Numbered from the stretch's first letter, positions 42,928-51,704 are shown. The stretch is DNA of 64,000 nucleotides from Novosphingobium sp. MD-1 (GCF_001014975.1 NZ_BBXA01000029.1:62001-126000), one strand, 5' to 3'. The notes: generated by a model not told the origin, from the sequence alone. Made by a program: numbers and translations.

Positions 42928-43848
42928 TCAGCTCAACATGCTGAACAGCGAGAGGCCCGAAAGCTTGGTGAAGCTTGCCTGGCTGGCTTCGAGCACGGTC
43001 GAAAGTTCCTGCAGCCGCGTGAAGGCTTCGGTGATGTCGGTGCCACCGATGTCCTTCTGTTCGGTCGCGCGCGATGTGGCCATCGCCGTCTGCCGCTGGA
43101 CGTTGATGTCGATCCAGGACAGTCGCGAACCGACCACCGTTTGCGCGGTGGTGACCGAATCCAGCCCCGCCTGGAGCGACGTCAGCGCATTGTTGGCGGC
43201 GGTGGTGGCCCCGGCGCCCCCTGCGTCGAGCGCGTCGGACAGGGTCTTCACTACCGACATGATGTCGGTCTGCGTCCCGTTCACGTTGAACGACAGAAAT
43301 TCCGGACCGGTCACGCCACGCGTGACGGTCTGCCCGTCGCCGAGCGCAAGCTGCCCGGCCGAACCGGTACCGATATAGGAGGCGTTGCCCGAAGCATCGA
43401 CAGTGTAGGCATCGCCGCCCGTCTGGCCACCGAACAGCGCGTGCCCGGCGGAATCGCGCGTATTGGCGAGCGCCACCAGGTTGCCTTGCAACTGCTTCAG
43501 CTCGGTGCTGATGCTCGAACGCTGCGTGTCGGACATCGTGCCGCTCGCGGCCTGCGTCGCCAGCTGCTGCACGCGGATGATCGTGTTTGAAAACTCGGTC
43601 ATTGCCGAATCCGCCAGATTGAGATCCGATGTCGCGCGGTTGGCGGCGTCGGTATCGATCTTGGACAGCGTGTCGGTGCGCGACAGCGCGCGTAGCCGTG
43701 ATGCCGCGACCGGATCGTCCGACGAGGTCGTCAGCCGATTGCCCGAACTGATCTGCGTCTGCAGCTTTTCCGCCTGGGCGCGAAGCGACGTGAGGTCGAG
43801 CGTCGAGCGGCTGTAGAACGCGCTGGTGCTGGTAGCGAAAGTGGTCAT
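42928..43848 (-). CDS. flgL: Hook-filament junction protein FlgL
   Basis: The 306-aa FlgL joins hook and filament. It resembles flagellin at both ends: TSAFYSRSTLDLTSLRAQAEKLQTQISSGNRLTTSSDDPVAASRLRALS at the N-terminus and DINVQRQTAMATSRATEQKDIGGTDITEAFTRLQELSTVLEASQASFTKLSGLSLFSML at the C-terminus. It follows flgK by 4 bp. Confidence 0.95.
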   Translation of the reverse strand: MTTFATSTSAFYSRSTLDLTSLRAQAEKLQTQISSGNRLTTSSDDPVAASRLRALSRTDTLSKIDTDAANRATSDLNLADSAMTEFSNTIIRVQQLATQAASGTMSDTQRSSISTELKQLQGNLVALANTRDSAGHALFGGQTGGDAYTVDASGNASYIGTGSAGQLALGDGQTVTRGVTGPEFLSFNVNGTQTDIMSVVKTLSDALDAGGAGATTAANNALTSLQAGLDSVTTAQTVVGSRLSWIDINVQRQTAMATSRATEQKDIGGTDITEAFTRLQELSTVLEASQASFTKLSGLSLFSMLS

Positions 43849-43852
43849 GATA

Positions 43853-45193
43853 TCACCTGATGCCTATCAGCGTGTCGAAGATGTTGGAGGCTACCTGCAT
43901 GACGCGCCCAGATGCCTGGAACGCCTGCTGGTAACGGACGAGATTCACCGCCTCGCTATCGAGATCGACGCCGGACTGTGCGGCCAGCGTGGTCTTGGCG
44001 GAATCGGAAATGGTCTTCAGTGCGTCGCGCGTGACCGTGCGGCCCGATACGGCCGACGAGACGTCGAACAGGATCGAGTCCATCTTGCCTGCCGGGTCGG
44101 CGTTGCCGAGCGCGTTGCGCAGCGCGTCAAGGTTCGTCGTGTCGAGGCTCTTGGCCGCCGCGCCAGCCGGAGCCGTGGCGATTTGCGAGCCGTTTGTCAG
44201 CGCCAGCGAGAAACTGGCCGCATCGGTGCCGGAGAACATGGCCACGCCGGGGTTGCCGTCCACGTCCACGCCGCCGGTCTGGACGCCGTTCACCGTGGTG
44301 ACGATGTTCGCCGCGAGCGCATCGAGATCGCCATGAAGTTGCGACAGCTTGCCGAGCGCGAGGTTCTGGCCGGCCAGCGAACCGCCGGAAAGGGCAACGC
44401 TGGCGCCCGACGCTGTCGAGAACGTGATCGTGCCGTCCGCGGCAGTCGCGGCGGCCAGCGCGTCGGTGGACCCGCCGTTGACGATCGCGGGGCCGGCGGC
44501 GCCGCCGATCTGCACTTTCACGGTGCCGTCCGGCGAGAACGTGGTCGCGATGTCGCCGTACTGGCTCATCTGCTGCAACAGATTGTCGCGCTGGTCGAGC
44601 AGCGAGGTCTGGTCGCTGGTCGCGTCCGATGCCCGCGCGAGGCGGACGTTGGTGCGGGCCAGTTCCTGCGCCAGGCGGTTCACCTCGGTCACGCCCGCGT
44701 TGGCTTCGAAGTGCAGGCCGTTGCCCACCGCATCGAGCTGCTGCGAGGCGATCTGGAAGGTGTTGGTCATCGTCCGCGCGCTTTCCACGACGGATGCGCG
44801 CAGAGAACTGTCGGTCGGATCTTCCTTCAGCTTCTGAAGGGTGGATTCGAACGACGTGATTGAATCATAGACGTTGGACTGTTCCAGCGCCGTTTCGACG
44901 TTGCTGAGGCCGGTTACTTCCGCATCGGCGCGCGCCGTGTCGGAGCCGGTCCGGCGCACTTCCGATTGCCGGAAGGCATCGGCGTTGCGCACCACCTGGC
45001 TGACGCGGACGCCCGACAGCGAAACGTCGGACGTCTGTCCGAAATAGCCCGTGGTCGAAACCTCGGACATCTTGGCCGTGCGGCGGACATAGCCTTCCGT
45101 CGACGCGTTCGCGATGTTCTGGGCGGTGACGTCCAGCGCGATCCGCGCAGCTTTCGCGCCGCTGCGGGCAATCGAGAGAAGGTCTGACGACAT
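43853..45193 (-). CDS. flgK: Hook-filament junction protein FlgK
   Basis: The 446-aa FlgK is the first junction protein after the hook. It starts DLLSIARSGAKAARIALDVTAQNIANASTEGYVRRTAKMSEV and ends SGVDLDSEAVNLVRYQQAFQASGRVMQVASNIFDTLI, the conserved rod/hook-type ends. It is shorter than enteric FlgK (about 550 aa), lacking part of the variable middle. It follows flgJ by 6 bp. Confidence 0.95.
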   Translation of the reverse strand: MSSDLLSIARSGAKAARIALDVTAQNIANASTEGYVRRTAKMSEVSTTGYFGQTSDVSLSGVRVSQVVRNADAFRQSEVRRTGSDTARADAEVTGLSNVETALEQSNVYDSITSFESTLQKLKEDPTDSSLRASVVESARTMTNTFQIASQQLDAVGNGLHFEANAGVTEVNRLAQELARTNVRLARASDATSDQTSLLDQRDNLLQQMSQYGDIATTFSPDGTVKVQIGGAAGPAIVNGGSTDALAAATAADGTITFSTASGASVALSGGSLAGQNLALGKLSQLHGDLDALAANIVTTVNGVQTGGVDVDGNPGVAMFSGTDAASFSLALTNGSQIATAPAGAAAKSLDTTNLDALRNALGNADPAGKMDSILFDVSSAVSGRTVTRDALKTISDSAKTTLAAQSGVDLDSEAVNLVRYQQAFQASGRVMQVASNIFDTLIGIR

Positions 45194-45199
45194 CGCCGG

Positions 45200-45517
45200 T
45201 TACTCCTTTTTCGCCGAAGCCTGCGGGAAGCGGGCGGCAATCTGCGCCTCGATCTGCTTGGCGAAACCAAGCGTGCCCGTCTTGGAAGCGATGTCGGCGA
45301 ACTGTTCATCGCGCATCGTGGTAAATGTTTCGTTGCCACGGCCCGCGAAAGGATCGTCCTCGCCGGCAAAATTCGTCTTGTGGGCCGCCGACAGCATCTG
45401 CCGCAGGAAAATCGCCTCGAAACCCTGCGCCGCCTGGCGCAGTTTCCCGCGCTCGGTCGAGAGGGCGTCGGTGGCGGCGGATACCACGCCGCCGACGTTG
45501 ATCGGGAGAATGCTCAT
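45200..45517 (-). CDS. flgJ: Rod-binding protein FlgJ, single-domain form
   Basis: This 105-aa protein corresponds to the N-terminal rod-scaffold part of FlgJ (KLRQAAQGFEAIFLRQMLSAAHKTNF and DEQFADIASKTGTLGFAKQIEAQIAARF). The muramidase domain found in enteric FlgJ is absent. A separate transglycosylase gene at 53585-54496 may supply that activity, as with SltF of Rhodobacter. The start overlaps the flgI stop by 4 nt. Confidence 0.93.
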   Translation of the reverse strand: MSILPINVGGVVSAATDALSTERGKLRQAAQGFEAIFLRQMLSAAHKTNFAGEDDPFAGRGNETFTTMRDEQFADIASKTGTLGFAKQIEAQIAARFPQASAKKE

Positions 45518-46623
45518 ATCACCACCATTTCCGCCTTGAGCGATCCGGCCTGCTTCAGCGCTTCCAGGATCGCGACGAGGTCCGAGGGCGTGACGCCCAG
45601 CTTGTTGAGGGCATCGACGATCGACGACAGCGAGGCGCCCGGCTTGAACAGGGCGACGTGCGCCTGCTGTTCCTGCACGTCGATCTGGCTGTTCGGCGTT
45701 ACCGTGGTGCGGCCGTTGCTGAAGGGCGCGGGCTGCGAAACCTGAGGTTTTTCGTCGATCTTCACCACCAGCTTGCCGTGGCTGATCGCGGCCGGCGCAA
45801 GGCGCACGGCGCTGTTGATCACCACGGTGCCGGTGCGGCTGTTGACGATCACGCGCGCGGGGGTTTCGGCCGGGTTGACCTCGATCATCTCGACCGCGGC
45901 CATCGTGCTCGCACGCGCGTCGGCGCCTTCGGGCAGGTGCAGCGCCAGGGTCACGCCGTCTTCCACCGAAGCCATGCCGGGATAACGCGCGTTGATCGCG
46001 TCGCGCACGCGCGATGCGGTCAGGAAGTCCGCGTTGAACAGGTTCCAGCGCAGGATCGGGTTGTCGTCGAAGCCGGTGGCGACCGCGCGTTCCACGCTGG
46101 CGCCCTCGGCGATCCGGCCGACGGTGGGAATGTTCACGGTGACTTGCGAACCGTCCTTGGCGGCGACGCCCAGGCCGCCGACAGCCAGGTTGCCCTGCGC
46201 CATCGCATAGATCTGCCCATCCGCGCCGTAGAGCGGCGTCATGATGAGCGCGCCACCGCGCAGCGACTTGGCCTTGCCCAGCGTGGAGACGGTAACGTCG
46301 ATGCGCTGACCCGGCTTGGCGAAGGCGGGCAGGTCGGCGGTGATGAGCACGGCGGCCGCGTTCTTGAGGCCCGGCGACACGCCCGGCGGCAATTGCACGC
46401 CCAGCCTGCCAGCGGTGCCTTTCATCGCCTGCGTCAGGTATTCCAGGTTGTCATCGCCCGTTCCGGCCAACCCGACGACGATGCCGTATCCGGTGAGCTG
46501 GTTGGTGCGGACGCCCTGAAACGCGCCCAGATCGCGCACGCGCTCGGCATGGGCCGCCACGGGGGCGACAGCGGCGAGCGCGGCGGCGATGGCGGCGGTC
46601 AGGGGAAGGAGCAGGCGGCGCAT
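45514..46623 (-). CDS. flgI: Flagellar P-ring protein FlgI
   Basis: The 369-aa FlgI builds the periplasmic P ring. After a signal peptide (LLLPLTAAIAAALAAVAPVAAHAE) comes the conserved RVRDLGAFQGVRTNQLTGYGIVVGLAGTGD, later TVSTLGKAKSLRGGALIMTPLYGADGQIYAMAQGNL and the end SLSSIVDALNKLGVTPSDLVAILEALKQAGSLKAEMVVI. ATG 46623 sits at the signal peptide; the frame upstream to 46683 overlaps flgH and is not used. Confidence 0.97.
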   Translation of the reverse strand: MRRLLLPLTAAIAAALAAVAPVAAHAERVRDLGAFQGVRTNQLTGYGIVVGLAGTGDDNLEYLTQAMKGTAGRLGVQLPPGVSPGLKNAAAVLITADLPAFAKPGQRIDVTVSTLGKAKSLRGGALIMTPLYGADGQIYAMAQGNLAVGGLGVAAKDGSQVTVNIPTVGRIAEGASVERAVATGFDDNPILRWNLFNADFLTASRVRDAINARYPGMASVEDGVTLALHLPEGADARASTMAAVEMIEVNPAETPARVIVNSRTGTVVINSAVRLAPAAISHGKLVVKIDEKPQVSQPAPFSNGRTTVTPNSQIDVQEQQAHVALFKPGASLSSIVDALNKLGVTPSDLVAILEALKQAGSLKAEMVVI

Positions 46624-46643
46624 GACGGACCTCGAGGAAAGCC

Positions 46644-47336
46644 TCAGAAGGGGCTGAGAATGTTGAAGAACTTGCTGAGCCAACCTTCACGGCTGGCCCG
46701 CTGGATCGCGCCGTTTCCGGCATATTCGATCCGCGCGTCGGCGACTTGCGTCGAAACGAGGCTGTTGTTCTGGTCGATGTCGCCAAGGCGCACGATCCCG
46801 GAAAACTGAACCCATTCCTGACCCTGGCTCAACAGCAAGCGCTTTTCCCCTCTGACGAGGGCGGTGCCGTTCGGTCGCACTTCCGCGATCGTGACGGACA
46901 GCGAACCCCCGAGAGAGTTCGTCTGCGCGGCATTGCCCTTGCCATTGAACGACGATCCGGCCGACGCTTTAAGGGCGTTGGGGTCAAGAAACGACAAAGG
47001 GCCTGCACTCGGCGGTACGATATTGGCGCTGCCGGCACGGTCGGTCTTGGAACTGGCCGACTTCGAGGTGGTCATCTGTTCGACCAGCACGATTGTCAGC
47101 GGATCGCCGACCGCGTGGGCGCGGCGTCCTTCGACCAGACCCGCATACCCGGCCGACGCATTGAAGATGGCGCCGTCCGCGGGGCGCGGGGCGGGCTGCT
47201 GCGGCAAGGTGGCGCCGAAGCCGACCGGCGGCTTGCGACCGGCCCATGCCGGGCCTGCGACGTTCAGCGCGAGCAGCGCCGCACCGACAAGCAGGGCCTT
47301 GCCGGCGCGCGCGCGATTGAAGGGGGAAAGCATCAT
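46644..47336 (-). CDS. flgH: Flagellar L-ring protein FlgH without lipobox
   Basis: This 230-aa protein forms the outer-membrane L ring. Conserved parts are VGDPLTIVLVEQMTTSKSASSKTDRAGS and VEVRPNG-like EVRPNGTALVRGEKRLLLSQGQEWVQFSGIVRLGDIDQNNSLVSTQVADARIEYAGNG. FlgH is normally a lipoprotein, but here the signal peptide (ALLVGAALLALNVAGPAWAG) has no cysteine, and the whole protein lacks cysteine, so lipid attachment is impossible. ATG 47336 is 2 bp from the flgG stop; an overlapping GTG at 47342 is an alternative start. Confidence 0.95.
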   Translation of the reverse strand: MMLSPFNRARAGKALLVGAALLALNVAGPAWAGRKPPVGFGATLPQQPAPRPADGAIFNASAGYAGLVEGRRAHAVGDPLTIVLVEQMTTSKSASSKTDRAGSANIVPPSAGPLSFLDPNALKASAGSSFNGKGNAAQTNSLGGSLSVTIAEVRPNGTALVRGEKRLLLSQGQEWVQFSGIVRLGDIDQNNSLVSTQVADARIEYAGNGAIQRASREGWLSKFFNILSPF

Positions 47337-47338
47337 GG

Positions 47339-48127
47339 TCACAGCGTCTGGTTCGCGTTCTTGAGCATTTCGTCGACAGCGGAGATCATCTTGGAGTTGA
47401 TCTCGTAGGCGCGCTGGGTCTCGATCATGTCGACCAGCTCCTGCACCACGTTGACGTTGCTCGCTTCGAGGAAGCCCTGCTTGATGTGGCCGCGGCCGTT
47501 GTCACCGGGAATGCCGATCTGCGCGGTGCCGCTGGCGGCGGTTTCCATCAGGAAGTTGTCGCTGCTGGCGCGCAGGCCCGCCGGGTTGGCGAAGCTGGCG
47601 ACCGTCAACTGACCGAGCTGCGTCGGTTCGGCGTTGCCCGGCAGCGTGGCCGATACAGTGCCGTCCTGGGCGACCGTGATCGCCGATGCGCCTTCCGGAA
47701 TCGTGATCGTGGGCTGCACGACATAGCCCTGCGCGGTGACGAGCTGGCCTTCGGCCGAACGGCTGAAGTTGCCCGCGCGGGTATAGGCCAGCTGACCGCC
47801 GGGCAGAGTCACCTGGAAGAAGCCGTCGCCATCGAGCGCCAGGTCCAGCGCGTTGTCGGTGTTCTGCAGCGATCCCTGCGATTCGATGCGCGTGGTCGAC
47901 TGGATGCCGACGCCGGTGCCGAGGTTGAGGCCCGTGGCATAGGCGGTTTCGTTCGACGATTGCTGTCCGGCGACGCGCGCGTCCTGATAGGCCAGCGTGG
48001 CGAAGTTGGCGCGATCGCGCTTGAAGGCGGTCGTCCCGACGTTGGCGAGGTTGTTCGCGATCACGCGCATCCGCGTGTCCTGCGCCTCAAGCCCGGTGCG
48101 GGCGACGTGAAGGGCTGAACTGGGCAT
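47339..48127 (-). CDS. flgG: Flagellar distal rod protein FlgG
   Basis: The 262-aa FlgG is the main distal rod subunit. It begins SSALHVARTGLEAQDTRMRVIANNLANVGTTAFKRDRANF and ends EASNVNVVQELVDMIETQRAYEINSKMISAVDEMLKNANQTL, as in the family. The middle contains the FlgG-typical VGIQSTTRIESQGSLQNTDNALDLALDGDGFFQVTLPGG. It lies 14 bp after flgF. Confidence 0.97.
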   Translation of the reverse strand: MPSSALHVARTGLEAQDTRMRVIANNLANVGTTAFKRDRANFATLAYQDARVAGQQSSNETAYATGLNLGTGVGIQSTTRIESQGSLQNTDNALDLALDGDGFFQVTLPGGQLAYTRAGNFSRSAEGQLVTAQGYVVQPTITIPEGASAITVAQDGTVSATLPGNAEPTQLGQLTVASFANPAGLRASSDNFLMETAASGTAQIGIPGDNGRGHIKQGFLEASNVNVVQELVDMIETQRAYEINSKMISAVDEMLKNANQTL

Positions 48128-48141
48128 CGTTCGGTACTCCG

Positions 48142-48885
48142 TTAGCTGCTGATGCGCATGAGCGCGGCGCTGTTTTCATCGACCTCGCGCGCGGTCGAGA
48201 TCAGTTTTGTGCGGATGTCGAAGCTGCGCTGCGCCTCGATCATCTGGACCAGGACGTCGGCCGGATTGACGTTCGACTGCTCGAGCGATCCGGTCACGAC
48301 GCGGGCATCCTCATCGCCGGGCAGCACGCCGCCGCCTTCGACGCGGAAGAAGCCGTCGATGCCCTTCTTGATGGGCGATCCATCGGTGCTGACCAGCTTG
48401 ATCCGGTCCACCACCTGCGGCGGGGTGTCAGGCGTCGCCGGGTCGGCGGCCATGACGCTGCCGTCGGGCGCGACGGTGATCTTCGAACCGAGCGGCACGG
48501 TGATCGGCCCTCCACTGCCGATCACCGGCCGCCCGTCGCCATTGACGAGCAGCCCGGTCGCGTCGACCGAAAGATCGCCACGACGGGTATAGGCCTCGGA
48601 ACCGTCGTCCGCCTGGACCGTCAGCATGGTCTTGCCGTTCATCGCGATATCCAGCGGATTGTTCGTCGCGATGATCGCTCCCTGCTTCATGTCCGCGCCA
48701 TAGACCTCGCCGTCCGTCATGGCCCGCGCCTCCAGGCTGGGGCCTTTCAGGGTCATCGGCGTGGTCGTGAGCATTTCGGCACGGAAGCCCACGGTCTGCG
48801 AGTTCGCCATGTTGTTGGCGATCATCCGCTGCTTCGTCATTGACGTGCTCATGCCCGAATAGGCGGTGTAGATCAGGCGGTCCAT
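48142..48885 (-). CDS. flgF: Flagellar proximal rod protein FlgF
   Basis: The 247-aa FlgF is a rod protein of the FlgF/FlgG family. The N-terminus LIYTAYSGMSTSMTKQRMIANNMANSQTVGFRAEM and C-terminus EQSNVNPADVLVQMIEAQRSFDIRTKLISTAREVDENSAALMRISS are typical, and the middle has NNPLDIAMNGKTMLTVQADDGSEAYTRRGDLSV. It lies between flgE and flgG. Confidence 0.95.
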   Translation of the reverse strand: MDRLIYTAYSGMSTSMTKQRMIANNMANSQTVGFRAEMLTTTPMTLKGPSLEARAMTDGEVYGADMKQGAIIATNNPLDIAMNGKTMLTVQADDGSEAYTRRGDLSVDATGLLVNGDGRPVIGSGGPITVPLGSKITVAPDGSVMAADPATPDTPPQVVDRIKLVSTDGSPIKKGIDGFFRVEGGGVLPGDEDARVVTGSLEQSNVNPADVLVQMIEAQRSFDIRTKLISTAREVDENSAALMRISS

Positions 48886-48894
48886 GGTTTAGCC

Positions 48895-49689
48895 TCAGCT
48901 CCGCAGGTTGATCACGGTCTGCGAGATCTGCGTGGCCGTATCGATCGCCTTCGCGTTCGCCTGGAAATTGCGCTGGGCCGTGATCAGCCCGACCAGTTCC
49001 TCGGCGATGTCGACGTTCGAACGCTCGACCGCGCCGGCGAGAAGCCCGCCATACTTGCCGGTCGAAGGCGTGCCATAAGCGGCCGGGCCGGAAATGCCGG
49101 TCACGCTCCAGTTCGAGGAGCCTTCCTGGCGCAGGCCGGTGGGCGTGGTGAACGAGGCCAGCGCGACCGTGCCGATCACGGTGTTCGAGCCATCCGCGTA
49201 GGACGCCGTGACATCGCCGTTCTCGGCGATGGTGATGCCGGCATATTCCGAACCGGCGCCGTTGGTCAGCGGGATCTGCGCGTCGGTCAGCGTGGAGCCG
49301 CCCGGAGCATAGATCTGCAGGCGGTTGTTCGTGTCGTCATGGATATAGCCGTTGCTGTCCAGGTCGAACGAGCCGTTGCGGGTGTAATAGGTGTTGCCCG
49401 TTACCCCATCGCGCGTGGTGAAGAAGCCTTCGCCCGTGATGGCGACATCGAGCGCGTTGCCCGTCAGGTCGGTGGCGCCGGCCTTGAAGTTCTGCTTGAT
49501 CGCCGAAACCTGCGCGCCGATGCCGATGGTCATGGTCGGCGAGGTCTGCGCGGTGGTGGCCACGATATCCGCGAAATCGGTACGGCTCGATTTGAAGCCG
49601 TTGGTTTCCGCGTTGGCGATGTTGTTGCTGATGACGCCAAGATCGGTCTGGGCGTTCTTCAGGCCGGTGAGTGAAGTGTAGAAAGACAT
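48895..49689 (-). CDS. flgE: Flagellar hook protein FlgE, short form
   Basis: The 264-aa hook protein begins SFYTSLTGLKNAQTDLGVISNNIANAETNGFKSSRTDFADIV and ends AVERSNVDIAEELVGLITAQRNFQANAKAIDTATQISQTVINLRS. Typical FlgE proteins have 400 or more residues; here the outer variable domains are almost gone, giving the size of a rod protein. The place after flgD and the TSLTGLKNAQTDL start favour FlgE over another FlgG. The accompanying FlgD is also short. Confidence 0.9.
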   Translation of the reverse strand: MSFYTSLTGLKNAQTDLGVISNNIANAETNGFKSSRTDFADIVATTAQTSPTMTIGIGAQVSAIKQNFKAGATDLTGNALDVAITGEGFFTTRDGVTGNTYYTRNGSFDLDSNGYIHDDTNNRLQIYAPGGSTLTDAQIPLTNGAGSEYAGITIAENGDVTASYADGSNTVIGTVALASFTTPTGLRQEGSSNWSVTGISGPAAYGTPSTGKYGGLLAGAVERSNVDIAEELVGLITAQRNFQANAKAIDTATQISQTVINLRS

Positions 49690-49716
49690 GGTGGAGGTCC
49701 TTTCCGGTTGAAGGTC

Positions 49717-49998
49717 TTAGCTCGCCGTGCCCGTGAGCTTGGTGTTCAGAGTGGCGATCTGGCTGGAGATGGTCTTGAGCGTGCTGCTCATGTCGTTCGA
49801 GGTCGAAAGGCTCGAGAACTGCGCGAGCTGCGCGACCATCTGGGTGTTGTCCACCGGGGCGGTCGGGTCCTGGTTCTGAAGCTGCGTGGTCAGCAGTTTC
49901 AGGAAATCACCCGCACCCAGCGAGCCCCACGAGTTCTTGGCGGTGGACGTGTTGGTCGTCGAACCGGTGCCCGACGTATTGGAAACGCTGCTGGTCAT
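49717..49998 (-). CDS. flgD: Hook scaffold protein FlgD, minimal form
   Basis: The 93-aa product is only the conserved N-terminal part of FlgD, with [48 protein letters not shown]. The Ig-like/Tudor domains that make up the rest of normal FlgD (about 220 aa) are absent. It starts in a one-base overlap with the flgC stop (TAATG) and ends 27 bp before flgE, leaving no room for a missing part in this gap, so the gene looks truly short rather than broken. Confidence 0.9.
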   Translation of the reverse strand: MTSSVSNTSGTGSTTNTSTAKNSWGSLGAGDFLKLLTTQLQNQDPTAPVDNTQMVAQLAQFSSLSTSNDMSSTLKTISSQIATLNTKLTGTAS

Positions 49999-50414
49999 TA
50001 TTTCATCCTCATCGTATCGAGCATCAGTTGCTTGGCGGTCTGCATCGCCTCGACAACATTCTGGTACTGGCGAGAGCTTTCGAGCATCTCGACCATTTCC
50101 GCACTTTCATCGACCGGAGCGGACCAGACATCGCCGTTCTGGTCGGCGAGCGGGTTGTCCGGCTGGTGATCCTTGATCGGCGTCGCGGACGAACGGTACA
50201 CGCCGTTGACCTTGACGGTGGCAAGGCCCGTCGACCGGTCCAGTTCTTCGGAGAAGACGGGACGCAGCGGGCGGTAGGCCGTGCTTTCGCTGGACGAGAC
50301 CGTGCCCGCGTTCGCGAGGTTCGATGCCGCCGCGTTCATGCGCACGAGCTGCGCGGACATCGCGCGGCCAGCCACGTTGAACAGCGTCATGGGGGAGGTG
50401 TTTGGGCCTGCCAT
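49998..50414 (-). CDS. flgC: Flagellar proximal rod protein FlgC
   Basis: This 138-aa rod protein has the FlgC pattern [43 protein letters not shown] at the start and [39 protein letters not shown] at the end. It lies 2 bp after flgB and overlaps flgD by one base. Confidence 0.95.
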   Translation of the reverse strand: MAGPNTSPMTLFNVAGRAMSAQLVRMNAAASNLANAGTVSSSESTAYRPLRPVFSEELDRSTGLATVKVNGVYRSSATPIKDHQPDNPLADQNGDVWSAPVDESAEMVEMLESSRQYQNVVEAMQTAKQLMLDTMRMK

Positions 50415-50416
50415 GG

Positions 50417-50764
50417 TTATTCGCCCTTGAGCGCGCGCGTGACGTTGTCGATGCGTCCGCGGATGAAGGAGAGTGTCGCGGTGTATCCCACCGCGTTTTC
50501 GGCGAAGGCGGTCTGCTCGGTCGCCATCTCGACGGTGTTGCCGTCAAGGCTGGGCATGACCGGCACGCGATAGCGCGTGGCCGATGCCATCGCCTGGTCT
50601 TCGCTCGCGCCCGTGGCGCGCGCCTTCAGCGCGGCCTGGAAATCGATGTCCTTGGCCTTGTAGCCCGGTGTTCCGGCGTTCGCGATGTTGGACGTCAGCA
50701 GGCCCATGCGCTGCGAACGCAGCTCAAGCGCCTTGCCATGTATCCCGAAAAGACTGTCGCTCAT
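50417..50764 (-). CDS. flgB: Flagellar proximal rod protein FlgB
   Basis: The 115-aa FlgB is a proximal rod protein and first gene of the flg operon. Family marks are FGIHGKALELRSQRMGLLTSNIANAGTPGYKAKDIDFQAAL and the C-terminal GNTVEMATEQTAFAENAVGYTATLSFIRGRIDNVTRALKG. A perfect sigma-54 promoter lies about 41 bp upstream, followed outward by CGGCAA boxes. Confidence 0.96.
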   Translation of the reverse strand: MSDSLFGIHGKALELRSQRMGLLTSNIANAGTPGYKAKDIDFQAALKARATGASEDQAMASATRYRVPVMPSLDGNTVEMATEQTAFAENAVGYTATLSFIRGRIDNVTRALKGE

Positions 50765-50804
50765 CGTCGGTCAGCTCCGCATAGGTGTTGCCGACATCGA
50801 TTTT

Positions 50805-50819
50805 GCAAGCATCGTGCCA
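50805..50819 (-). promoter_or_regulatory. Perfect sigma-54 promoter of the flgB operon
   Basis: The minus strand reads TGGCACGATGCTTGC, identical to the -24/-12 consensus TGGCACG-N4-TTGC. Transcription would start near 50793, about 29 nt before the flgB start codon, and probably runs through flgL and motAB. Confidence 0.88.
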
Positions 50820-50824
50820 AATCG

Positions 50825-50910
50825 TTTTGCCGCTCCCGCGCATCGTCCAAGCGGCAAAATCGCGGCGCATTTCCGGCAAGGGATTGCCGTTTGGCGGCGG
50901 ATACCGGCAA
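50825..50910. promoter_or_regulatory. CGGCAA-box array upstream of flgB (candidate FlbD enhancer)
   Basis: Five copies of CGGCAA or its complement lie at 50827-50832, 50852-50857, 50874-50879, 50884-50889 and 50905-50910. They form a 10-bp inverted repeat TTTTGCCGCT/AGCGGCAAAA (50825-50834, 50850-50859) and a palindrome CGGCAA-GGGA-TTGCCG (50874-50889). The place, upstream of a sigma-54 promoter, fits enhancers of the FlbD-like activator and recalls Caulobacter ftr elements. Confidence 0.6.
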
Positions 50911-50978
50911 AGTTCGGCCACTCCCTGAAACCTCGGAAAACAAAGCCGTTCTTCGCCCCGAGCAGGAGTTCCTGATCC

Positions 50979-51704
50979 ATGGATTTCACGCATTTCTACA
51001 ATCCCGCCGCCGCCGTCATCGTCTTTGGCGGCACCGCGCTGGCCGCTGTGCTGCGCTGTGGCCTGTCTGCGACCGTAACGACGGGGAAGGCGCTGACGGA
51101 CCTGTTCCGGCCGCGCTTCCGTGCCGATGCCGTCCGCGCCGTCCTGGCCGGGCAGGCCGCCGACATTCGCGCCAACGGCCTGTTGCGCGCCCAGCCGTGC
51201 CGCAGCGGTGATCGCGAGTTCGATGAAGCCACCAACGCCATGCTGTCGGCCCGGTCGGTCTCTGGCCTGCTGGAAAAGCACGAGGCCTTTCGCGCCGCGC
51301 GCCGGACGAAAGCGGGCGAGGCGGCGGGGATGCTGGCGCAGGCGGCCGATCTGGCACCGGTGTTCGGCCTTGCCGGAACGCTCGTATCGCTGACGCAGTT
51401 GCCGGCCGACGGTGTGGCACGCGGCGCTTTTTCCAGCGCCATCGGGATGGCGGTGCTGACCACGCTTTACGGGCTGATCTTCGCCAATCTGGTGCTCGGT
51501 CCGCTGGCCAAGATGGTCGAGCGGCGCGCGCGTGACGAAGAAGCTGCGCGTCAGTCGGTGATCGACTGGCTGGTTCAGCAGGTCGCGCTCGCCACGCCGC
51601 GCCATGCGCGCCATGAGGCGGATCACCATGGTGGCCACACCGCTGCGCGCCACGGTGCGGACGAACATGCCGCTGCCGCGACGCGTGCGGGGGAAGCGGC
51701 ATGA
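50979..51704 (+). CDS. MotA-like (MotA/TolQ/ExbB) proton channel protein
   Basis: This 241-aa protein looks like a MotA lacking the first membrane helix: FYNPAAAVIVFGGTALAAVL corresponds to the second helix of MotA, and the late pair LAPVFGLAGTLVSL and GMAVLTTLYGLIFANLVLGPLAKMVERRARDEE to helices 3 and 4 with their signature. The tail is histidine- and alanine-rich. It lies divergent from flgB and overlaps the next gene by 4 nt. With that gene it could form a second stator or another proton-driven complex. Sodium or proton use cannot be told. Confidence 0.85.
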   Translation: MDFTHFYNPAAAVIVFGGTALAAVLRCGLSATVTTGKALTDLFRPRFRADAVRAVLAGQAADIRANGLLRAQPCRSGDREFDEATNAMLSARSVSGLLEKHEAFRAARRTKAGEAAGMLAQAADLAPVFGLAGTLVSLTQLPADGVARGAFSSAIGMAVLTTLYGLIFANLVLGPLAKMVERRARDEEAARQSVIDWLVQQVALATPRHARHEADHHGGHTAARHGADEHAAAATRAGEAA

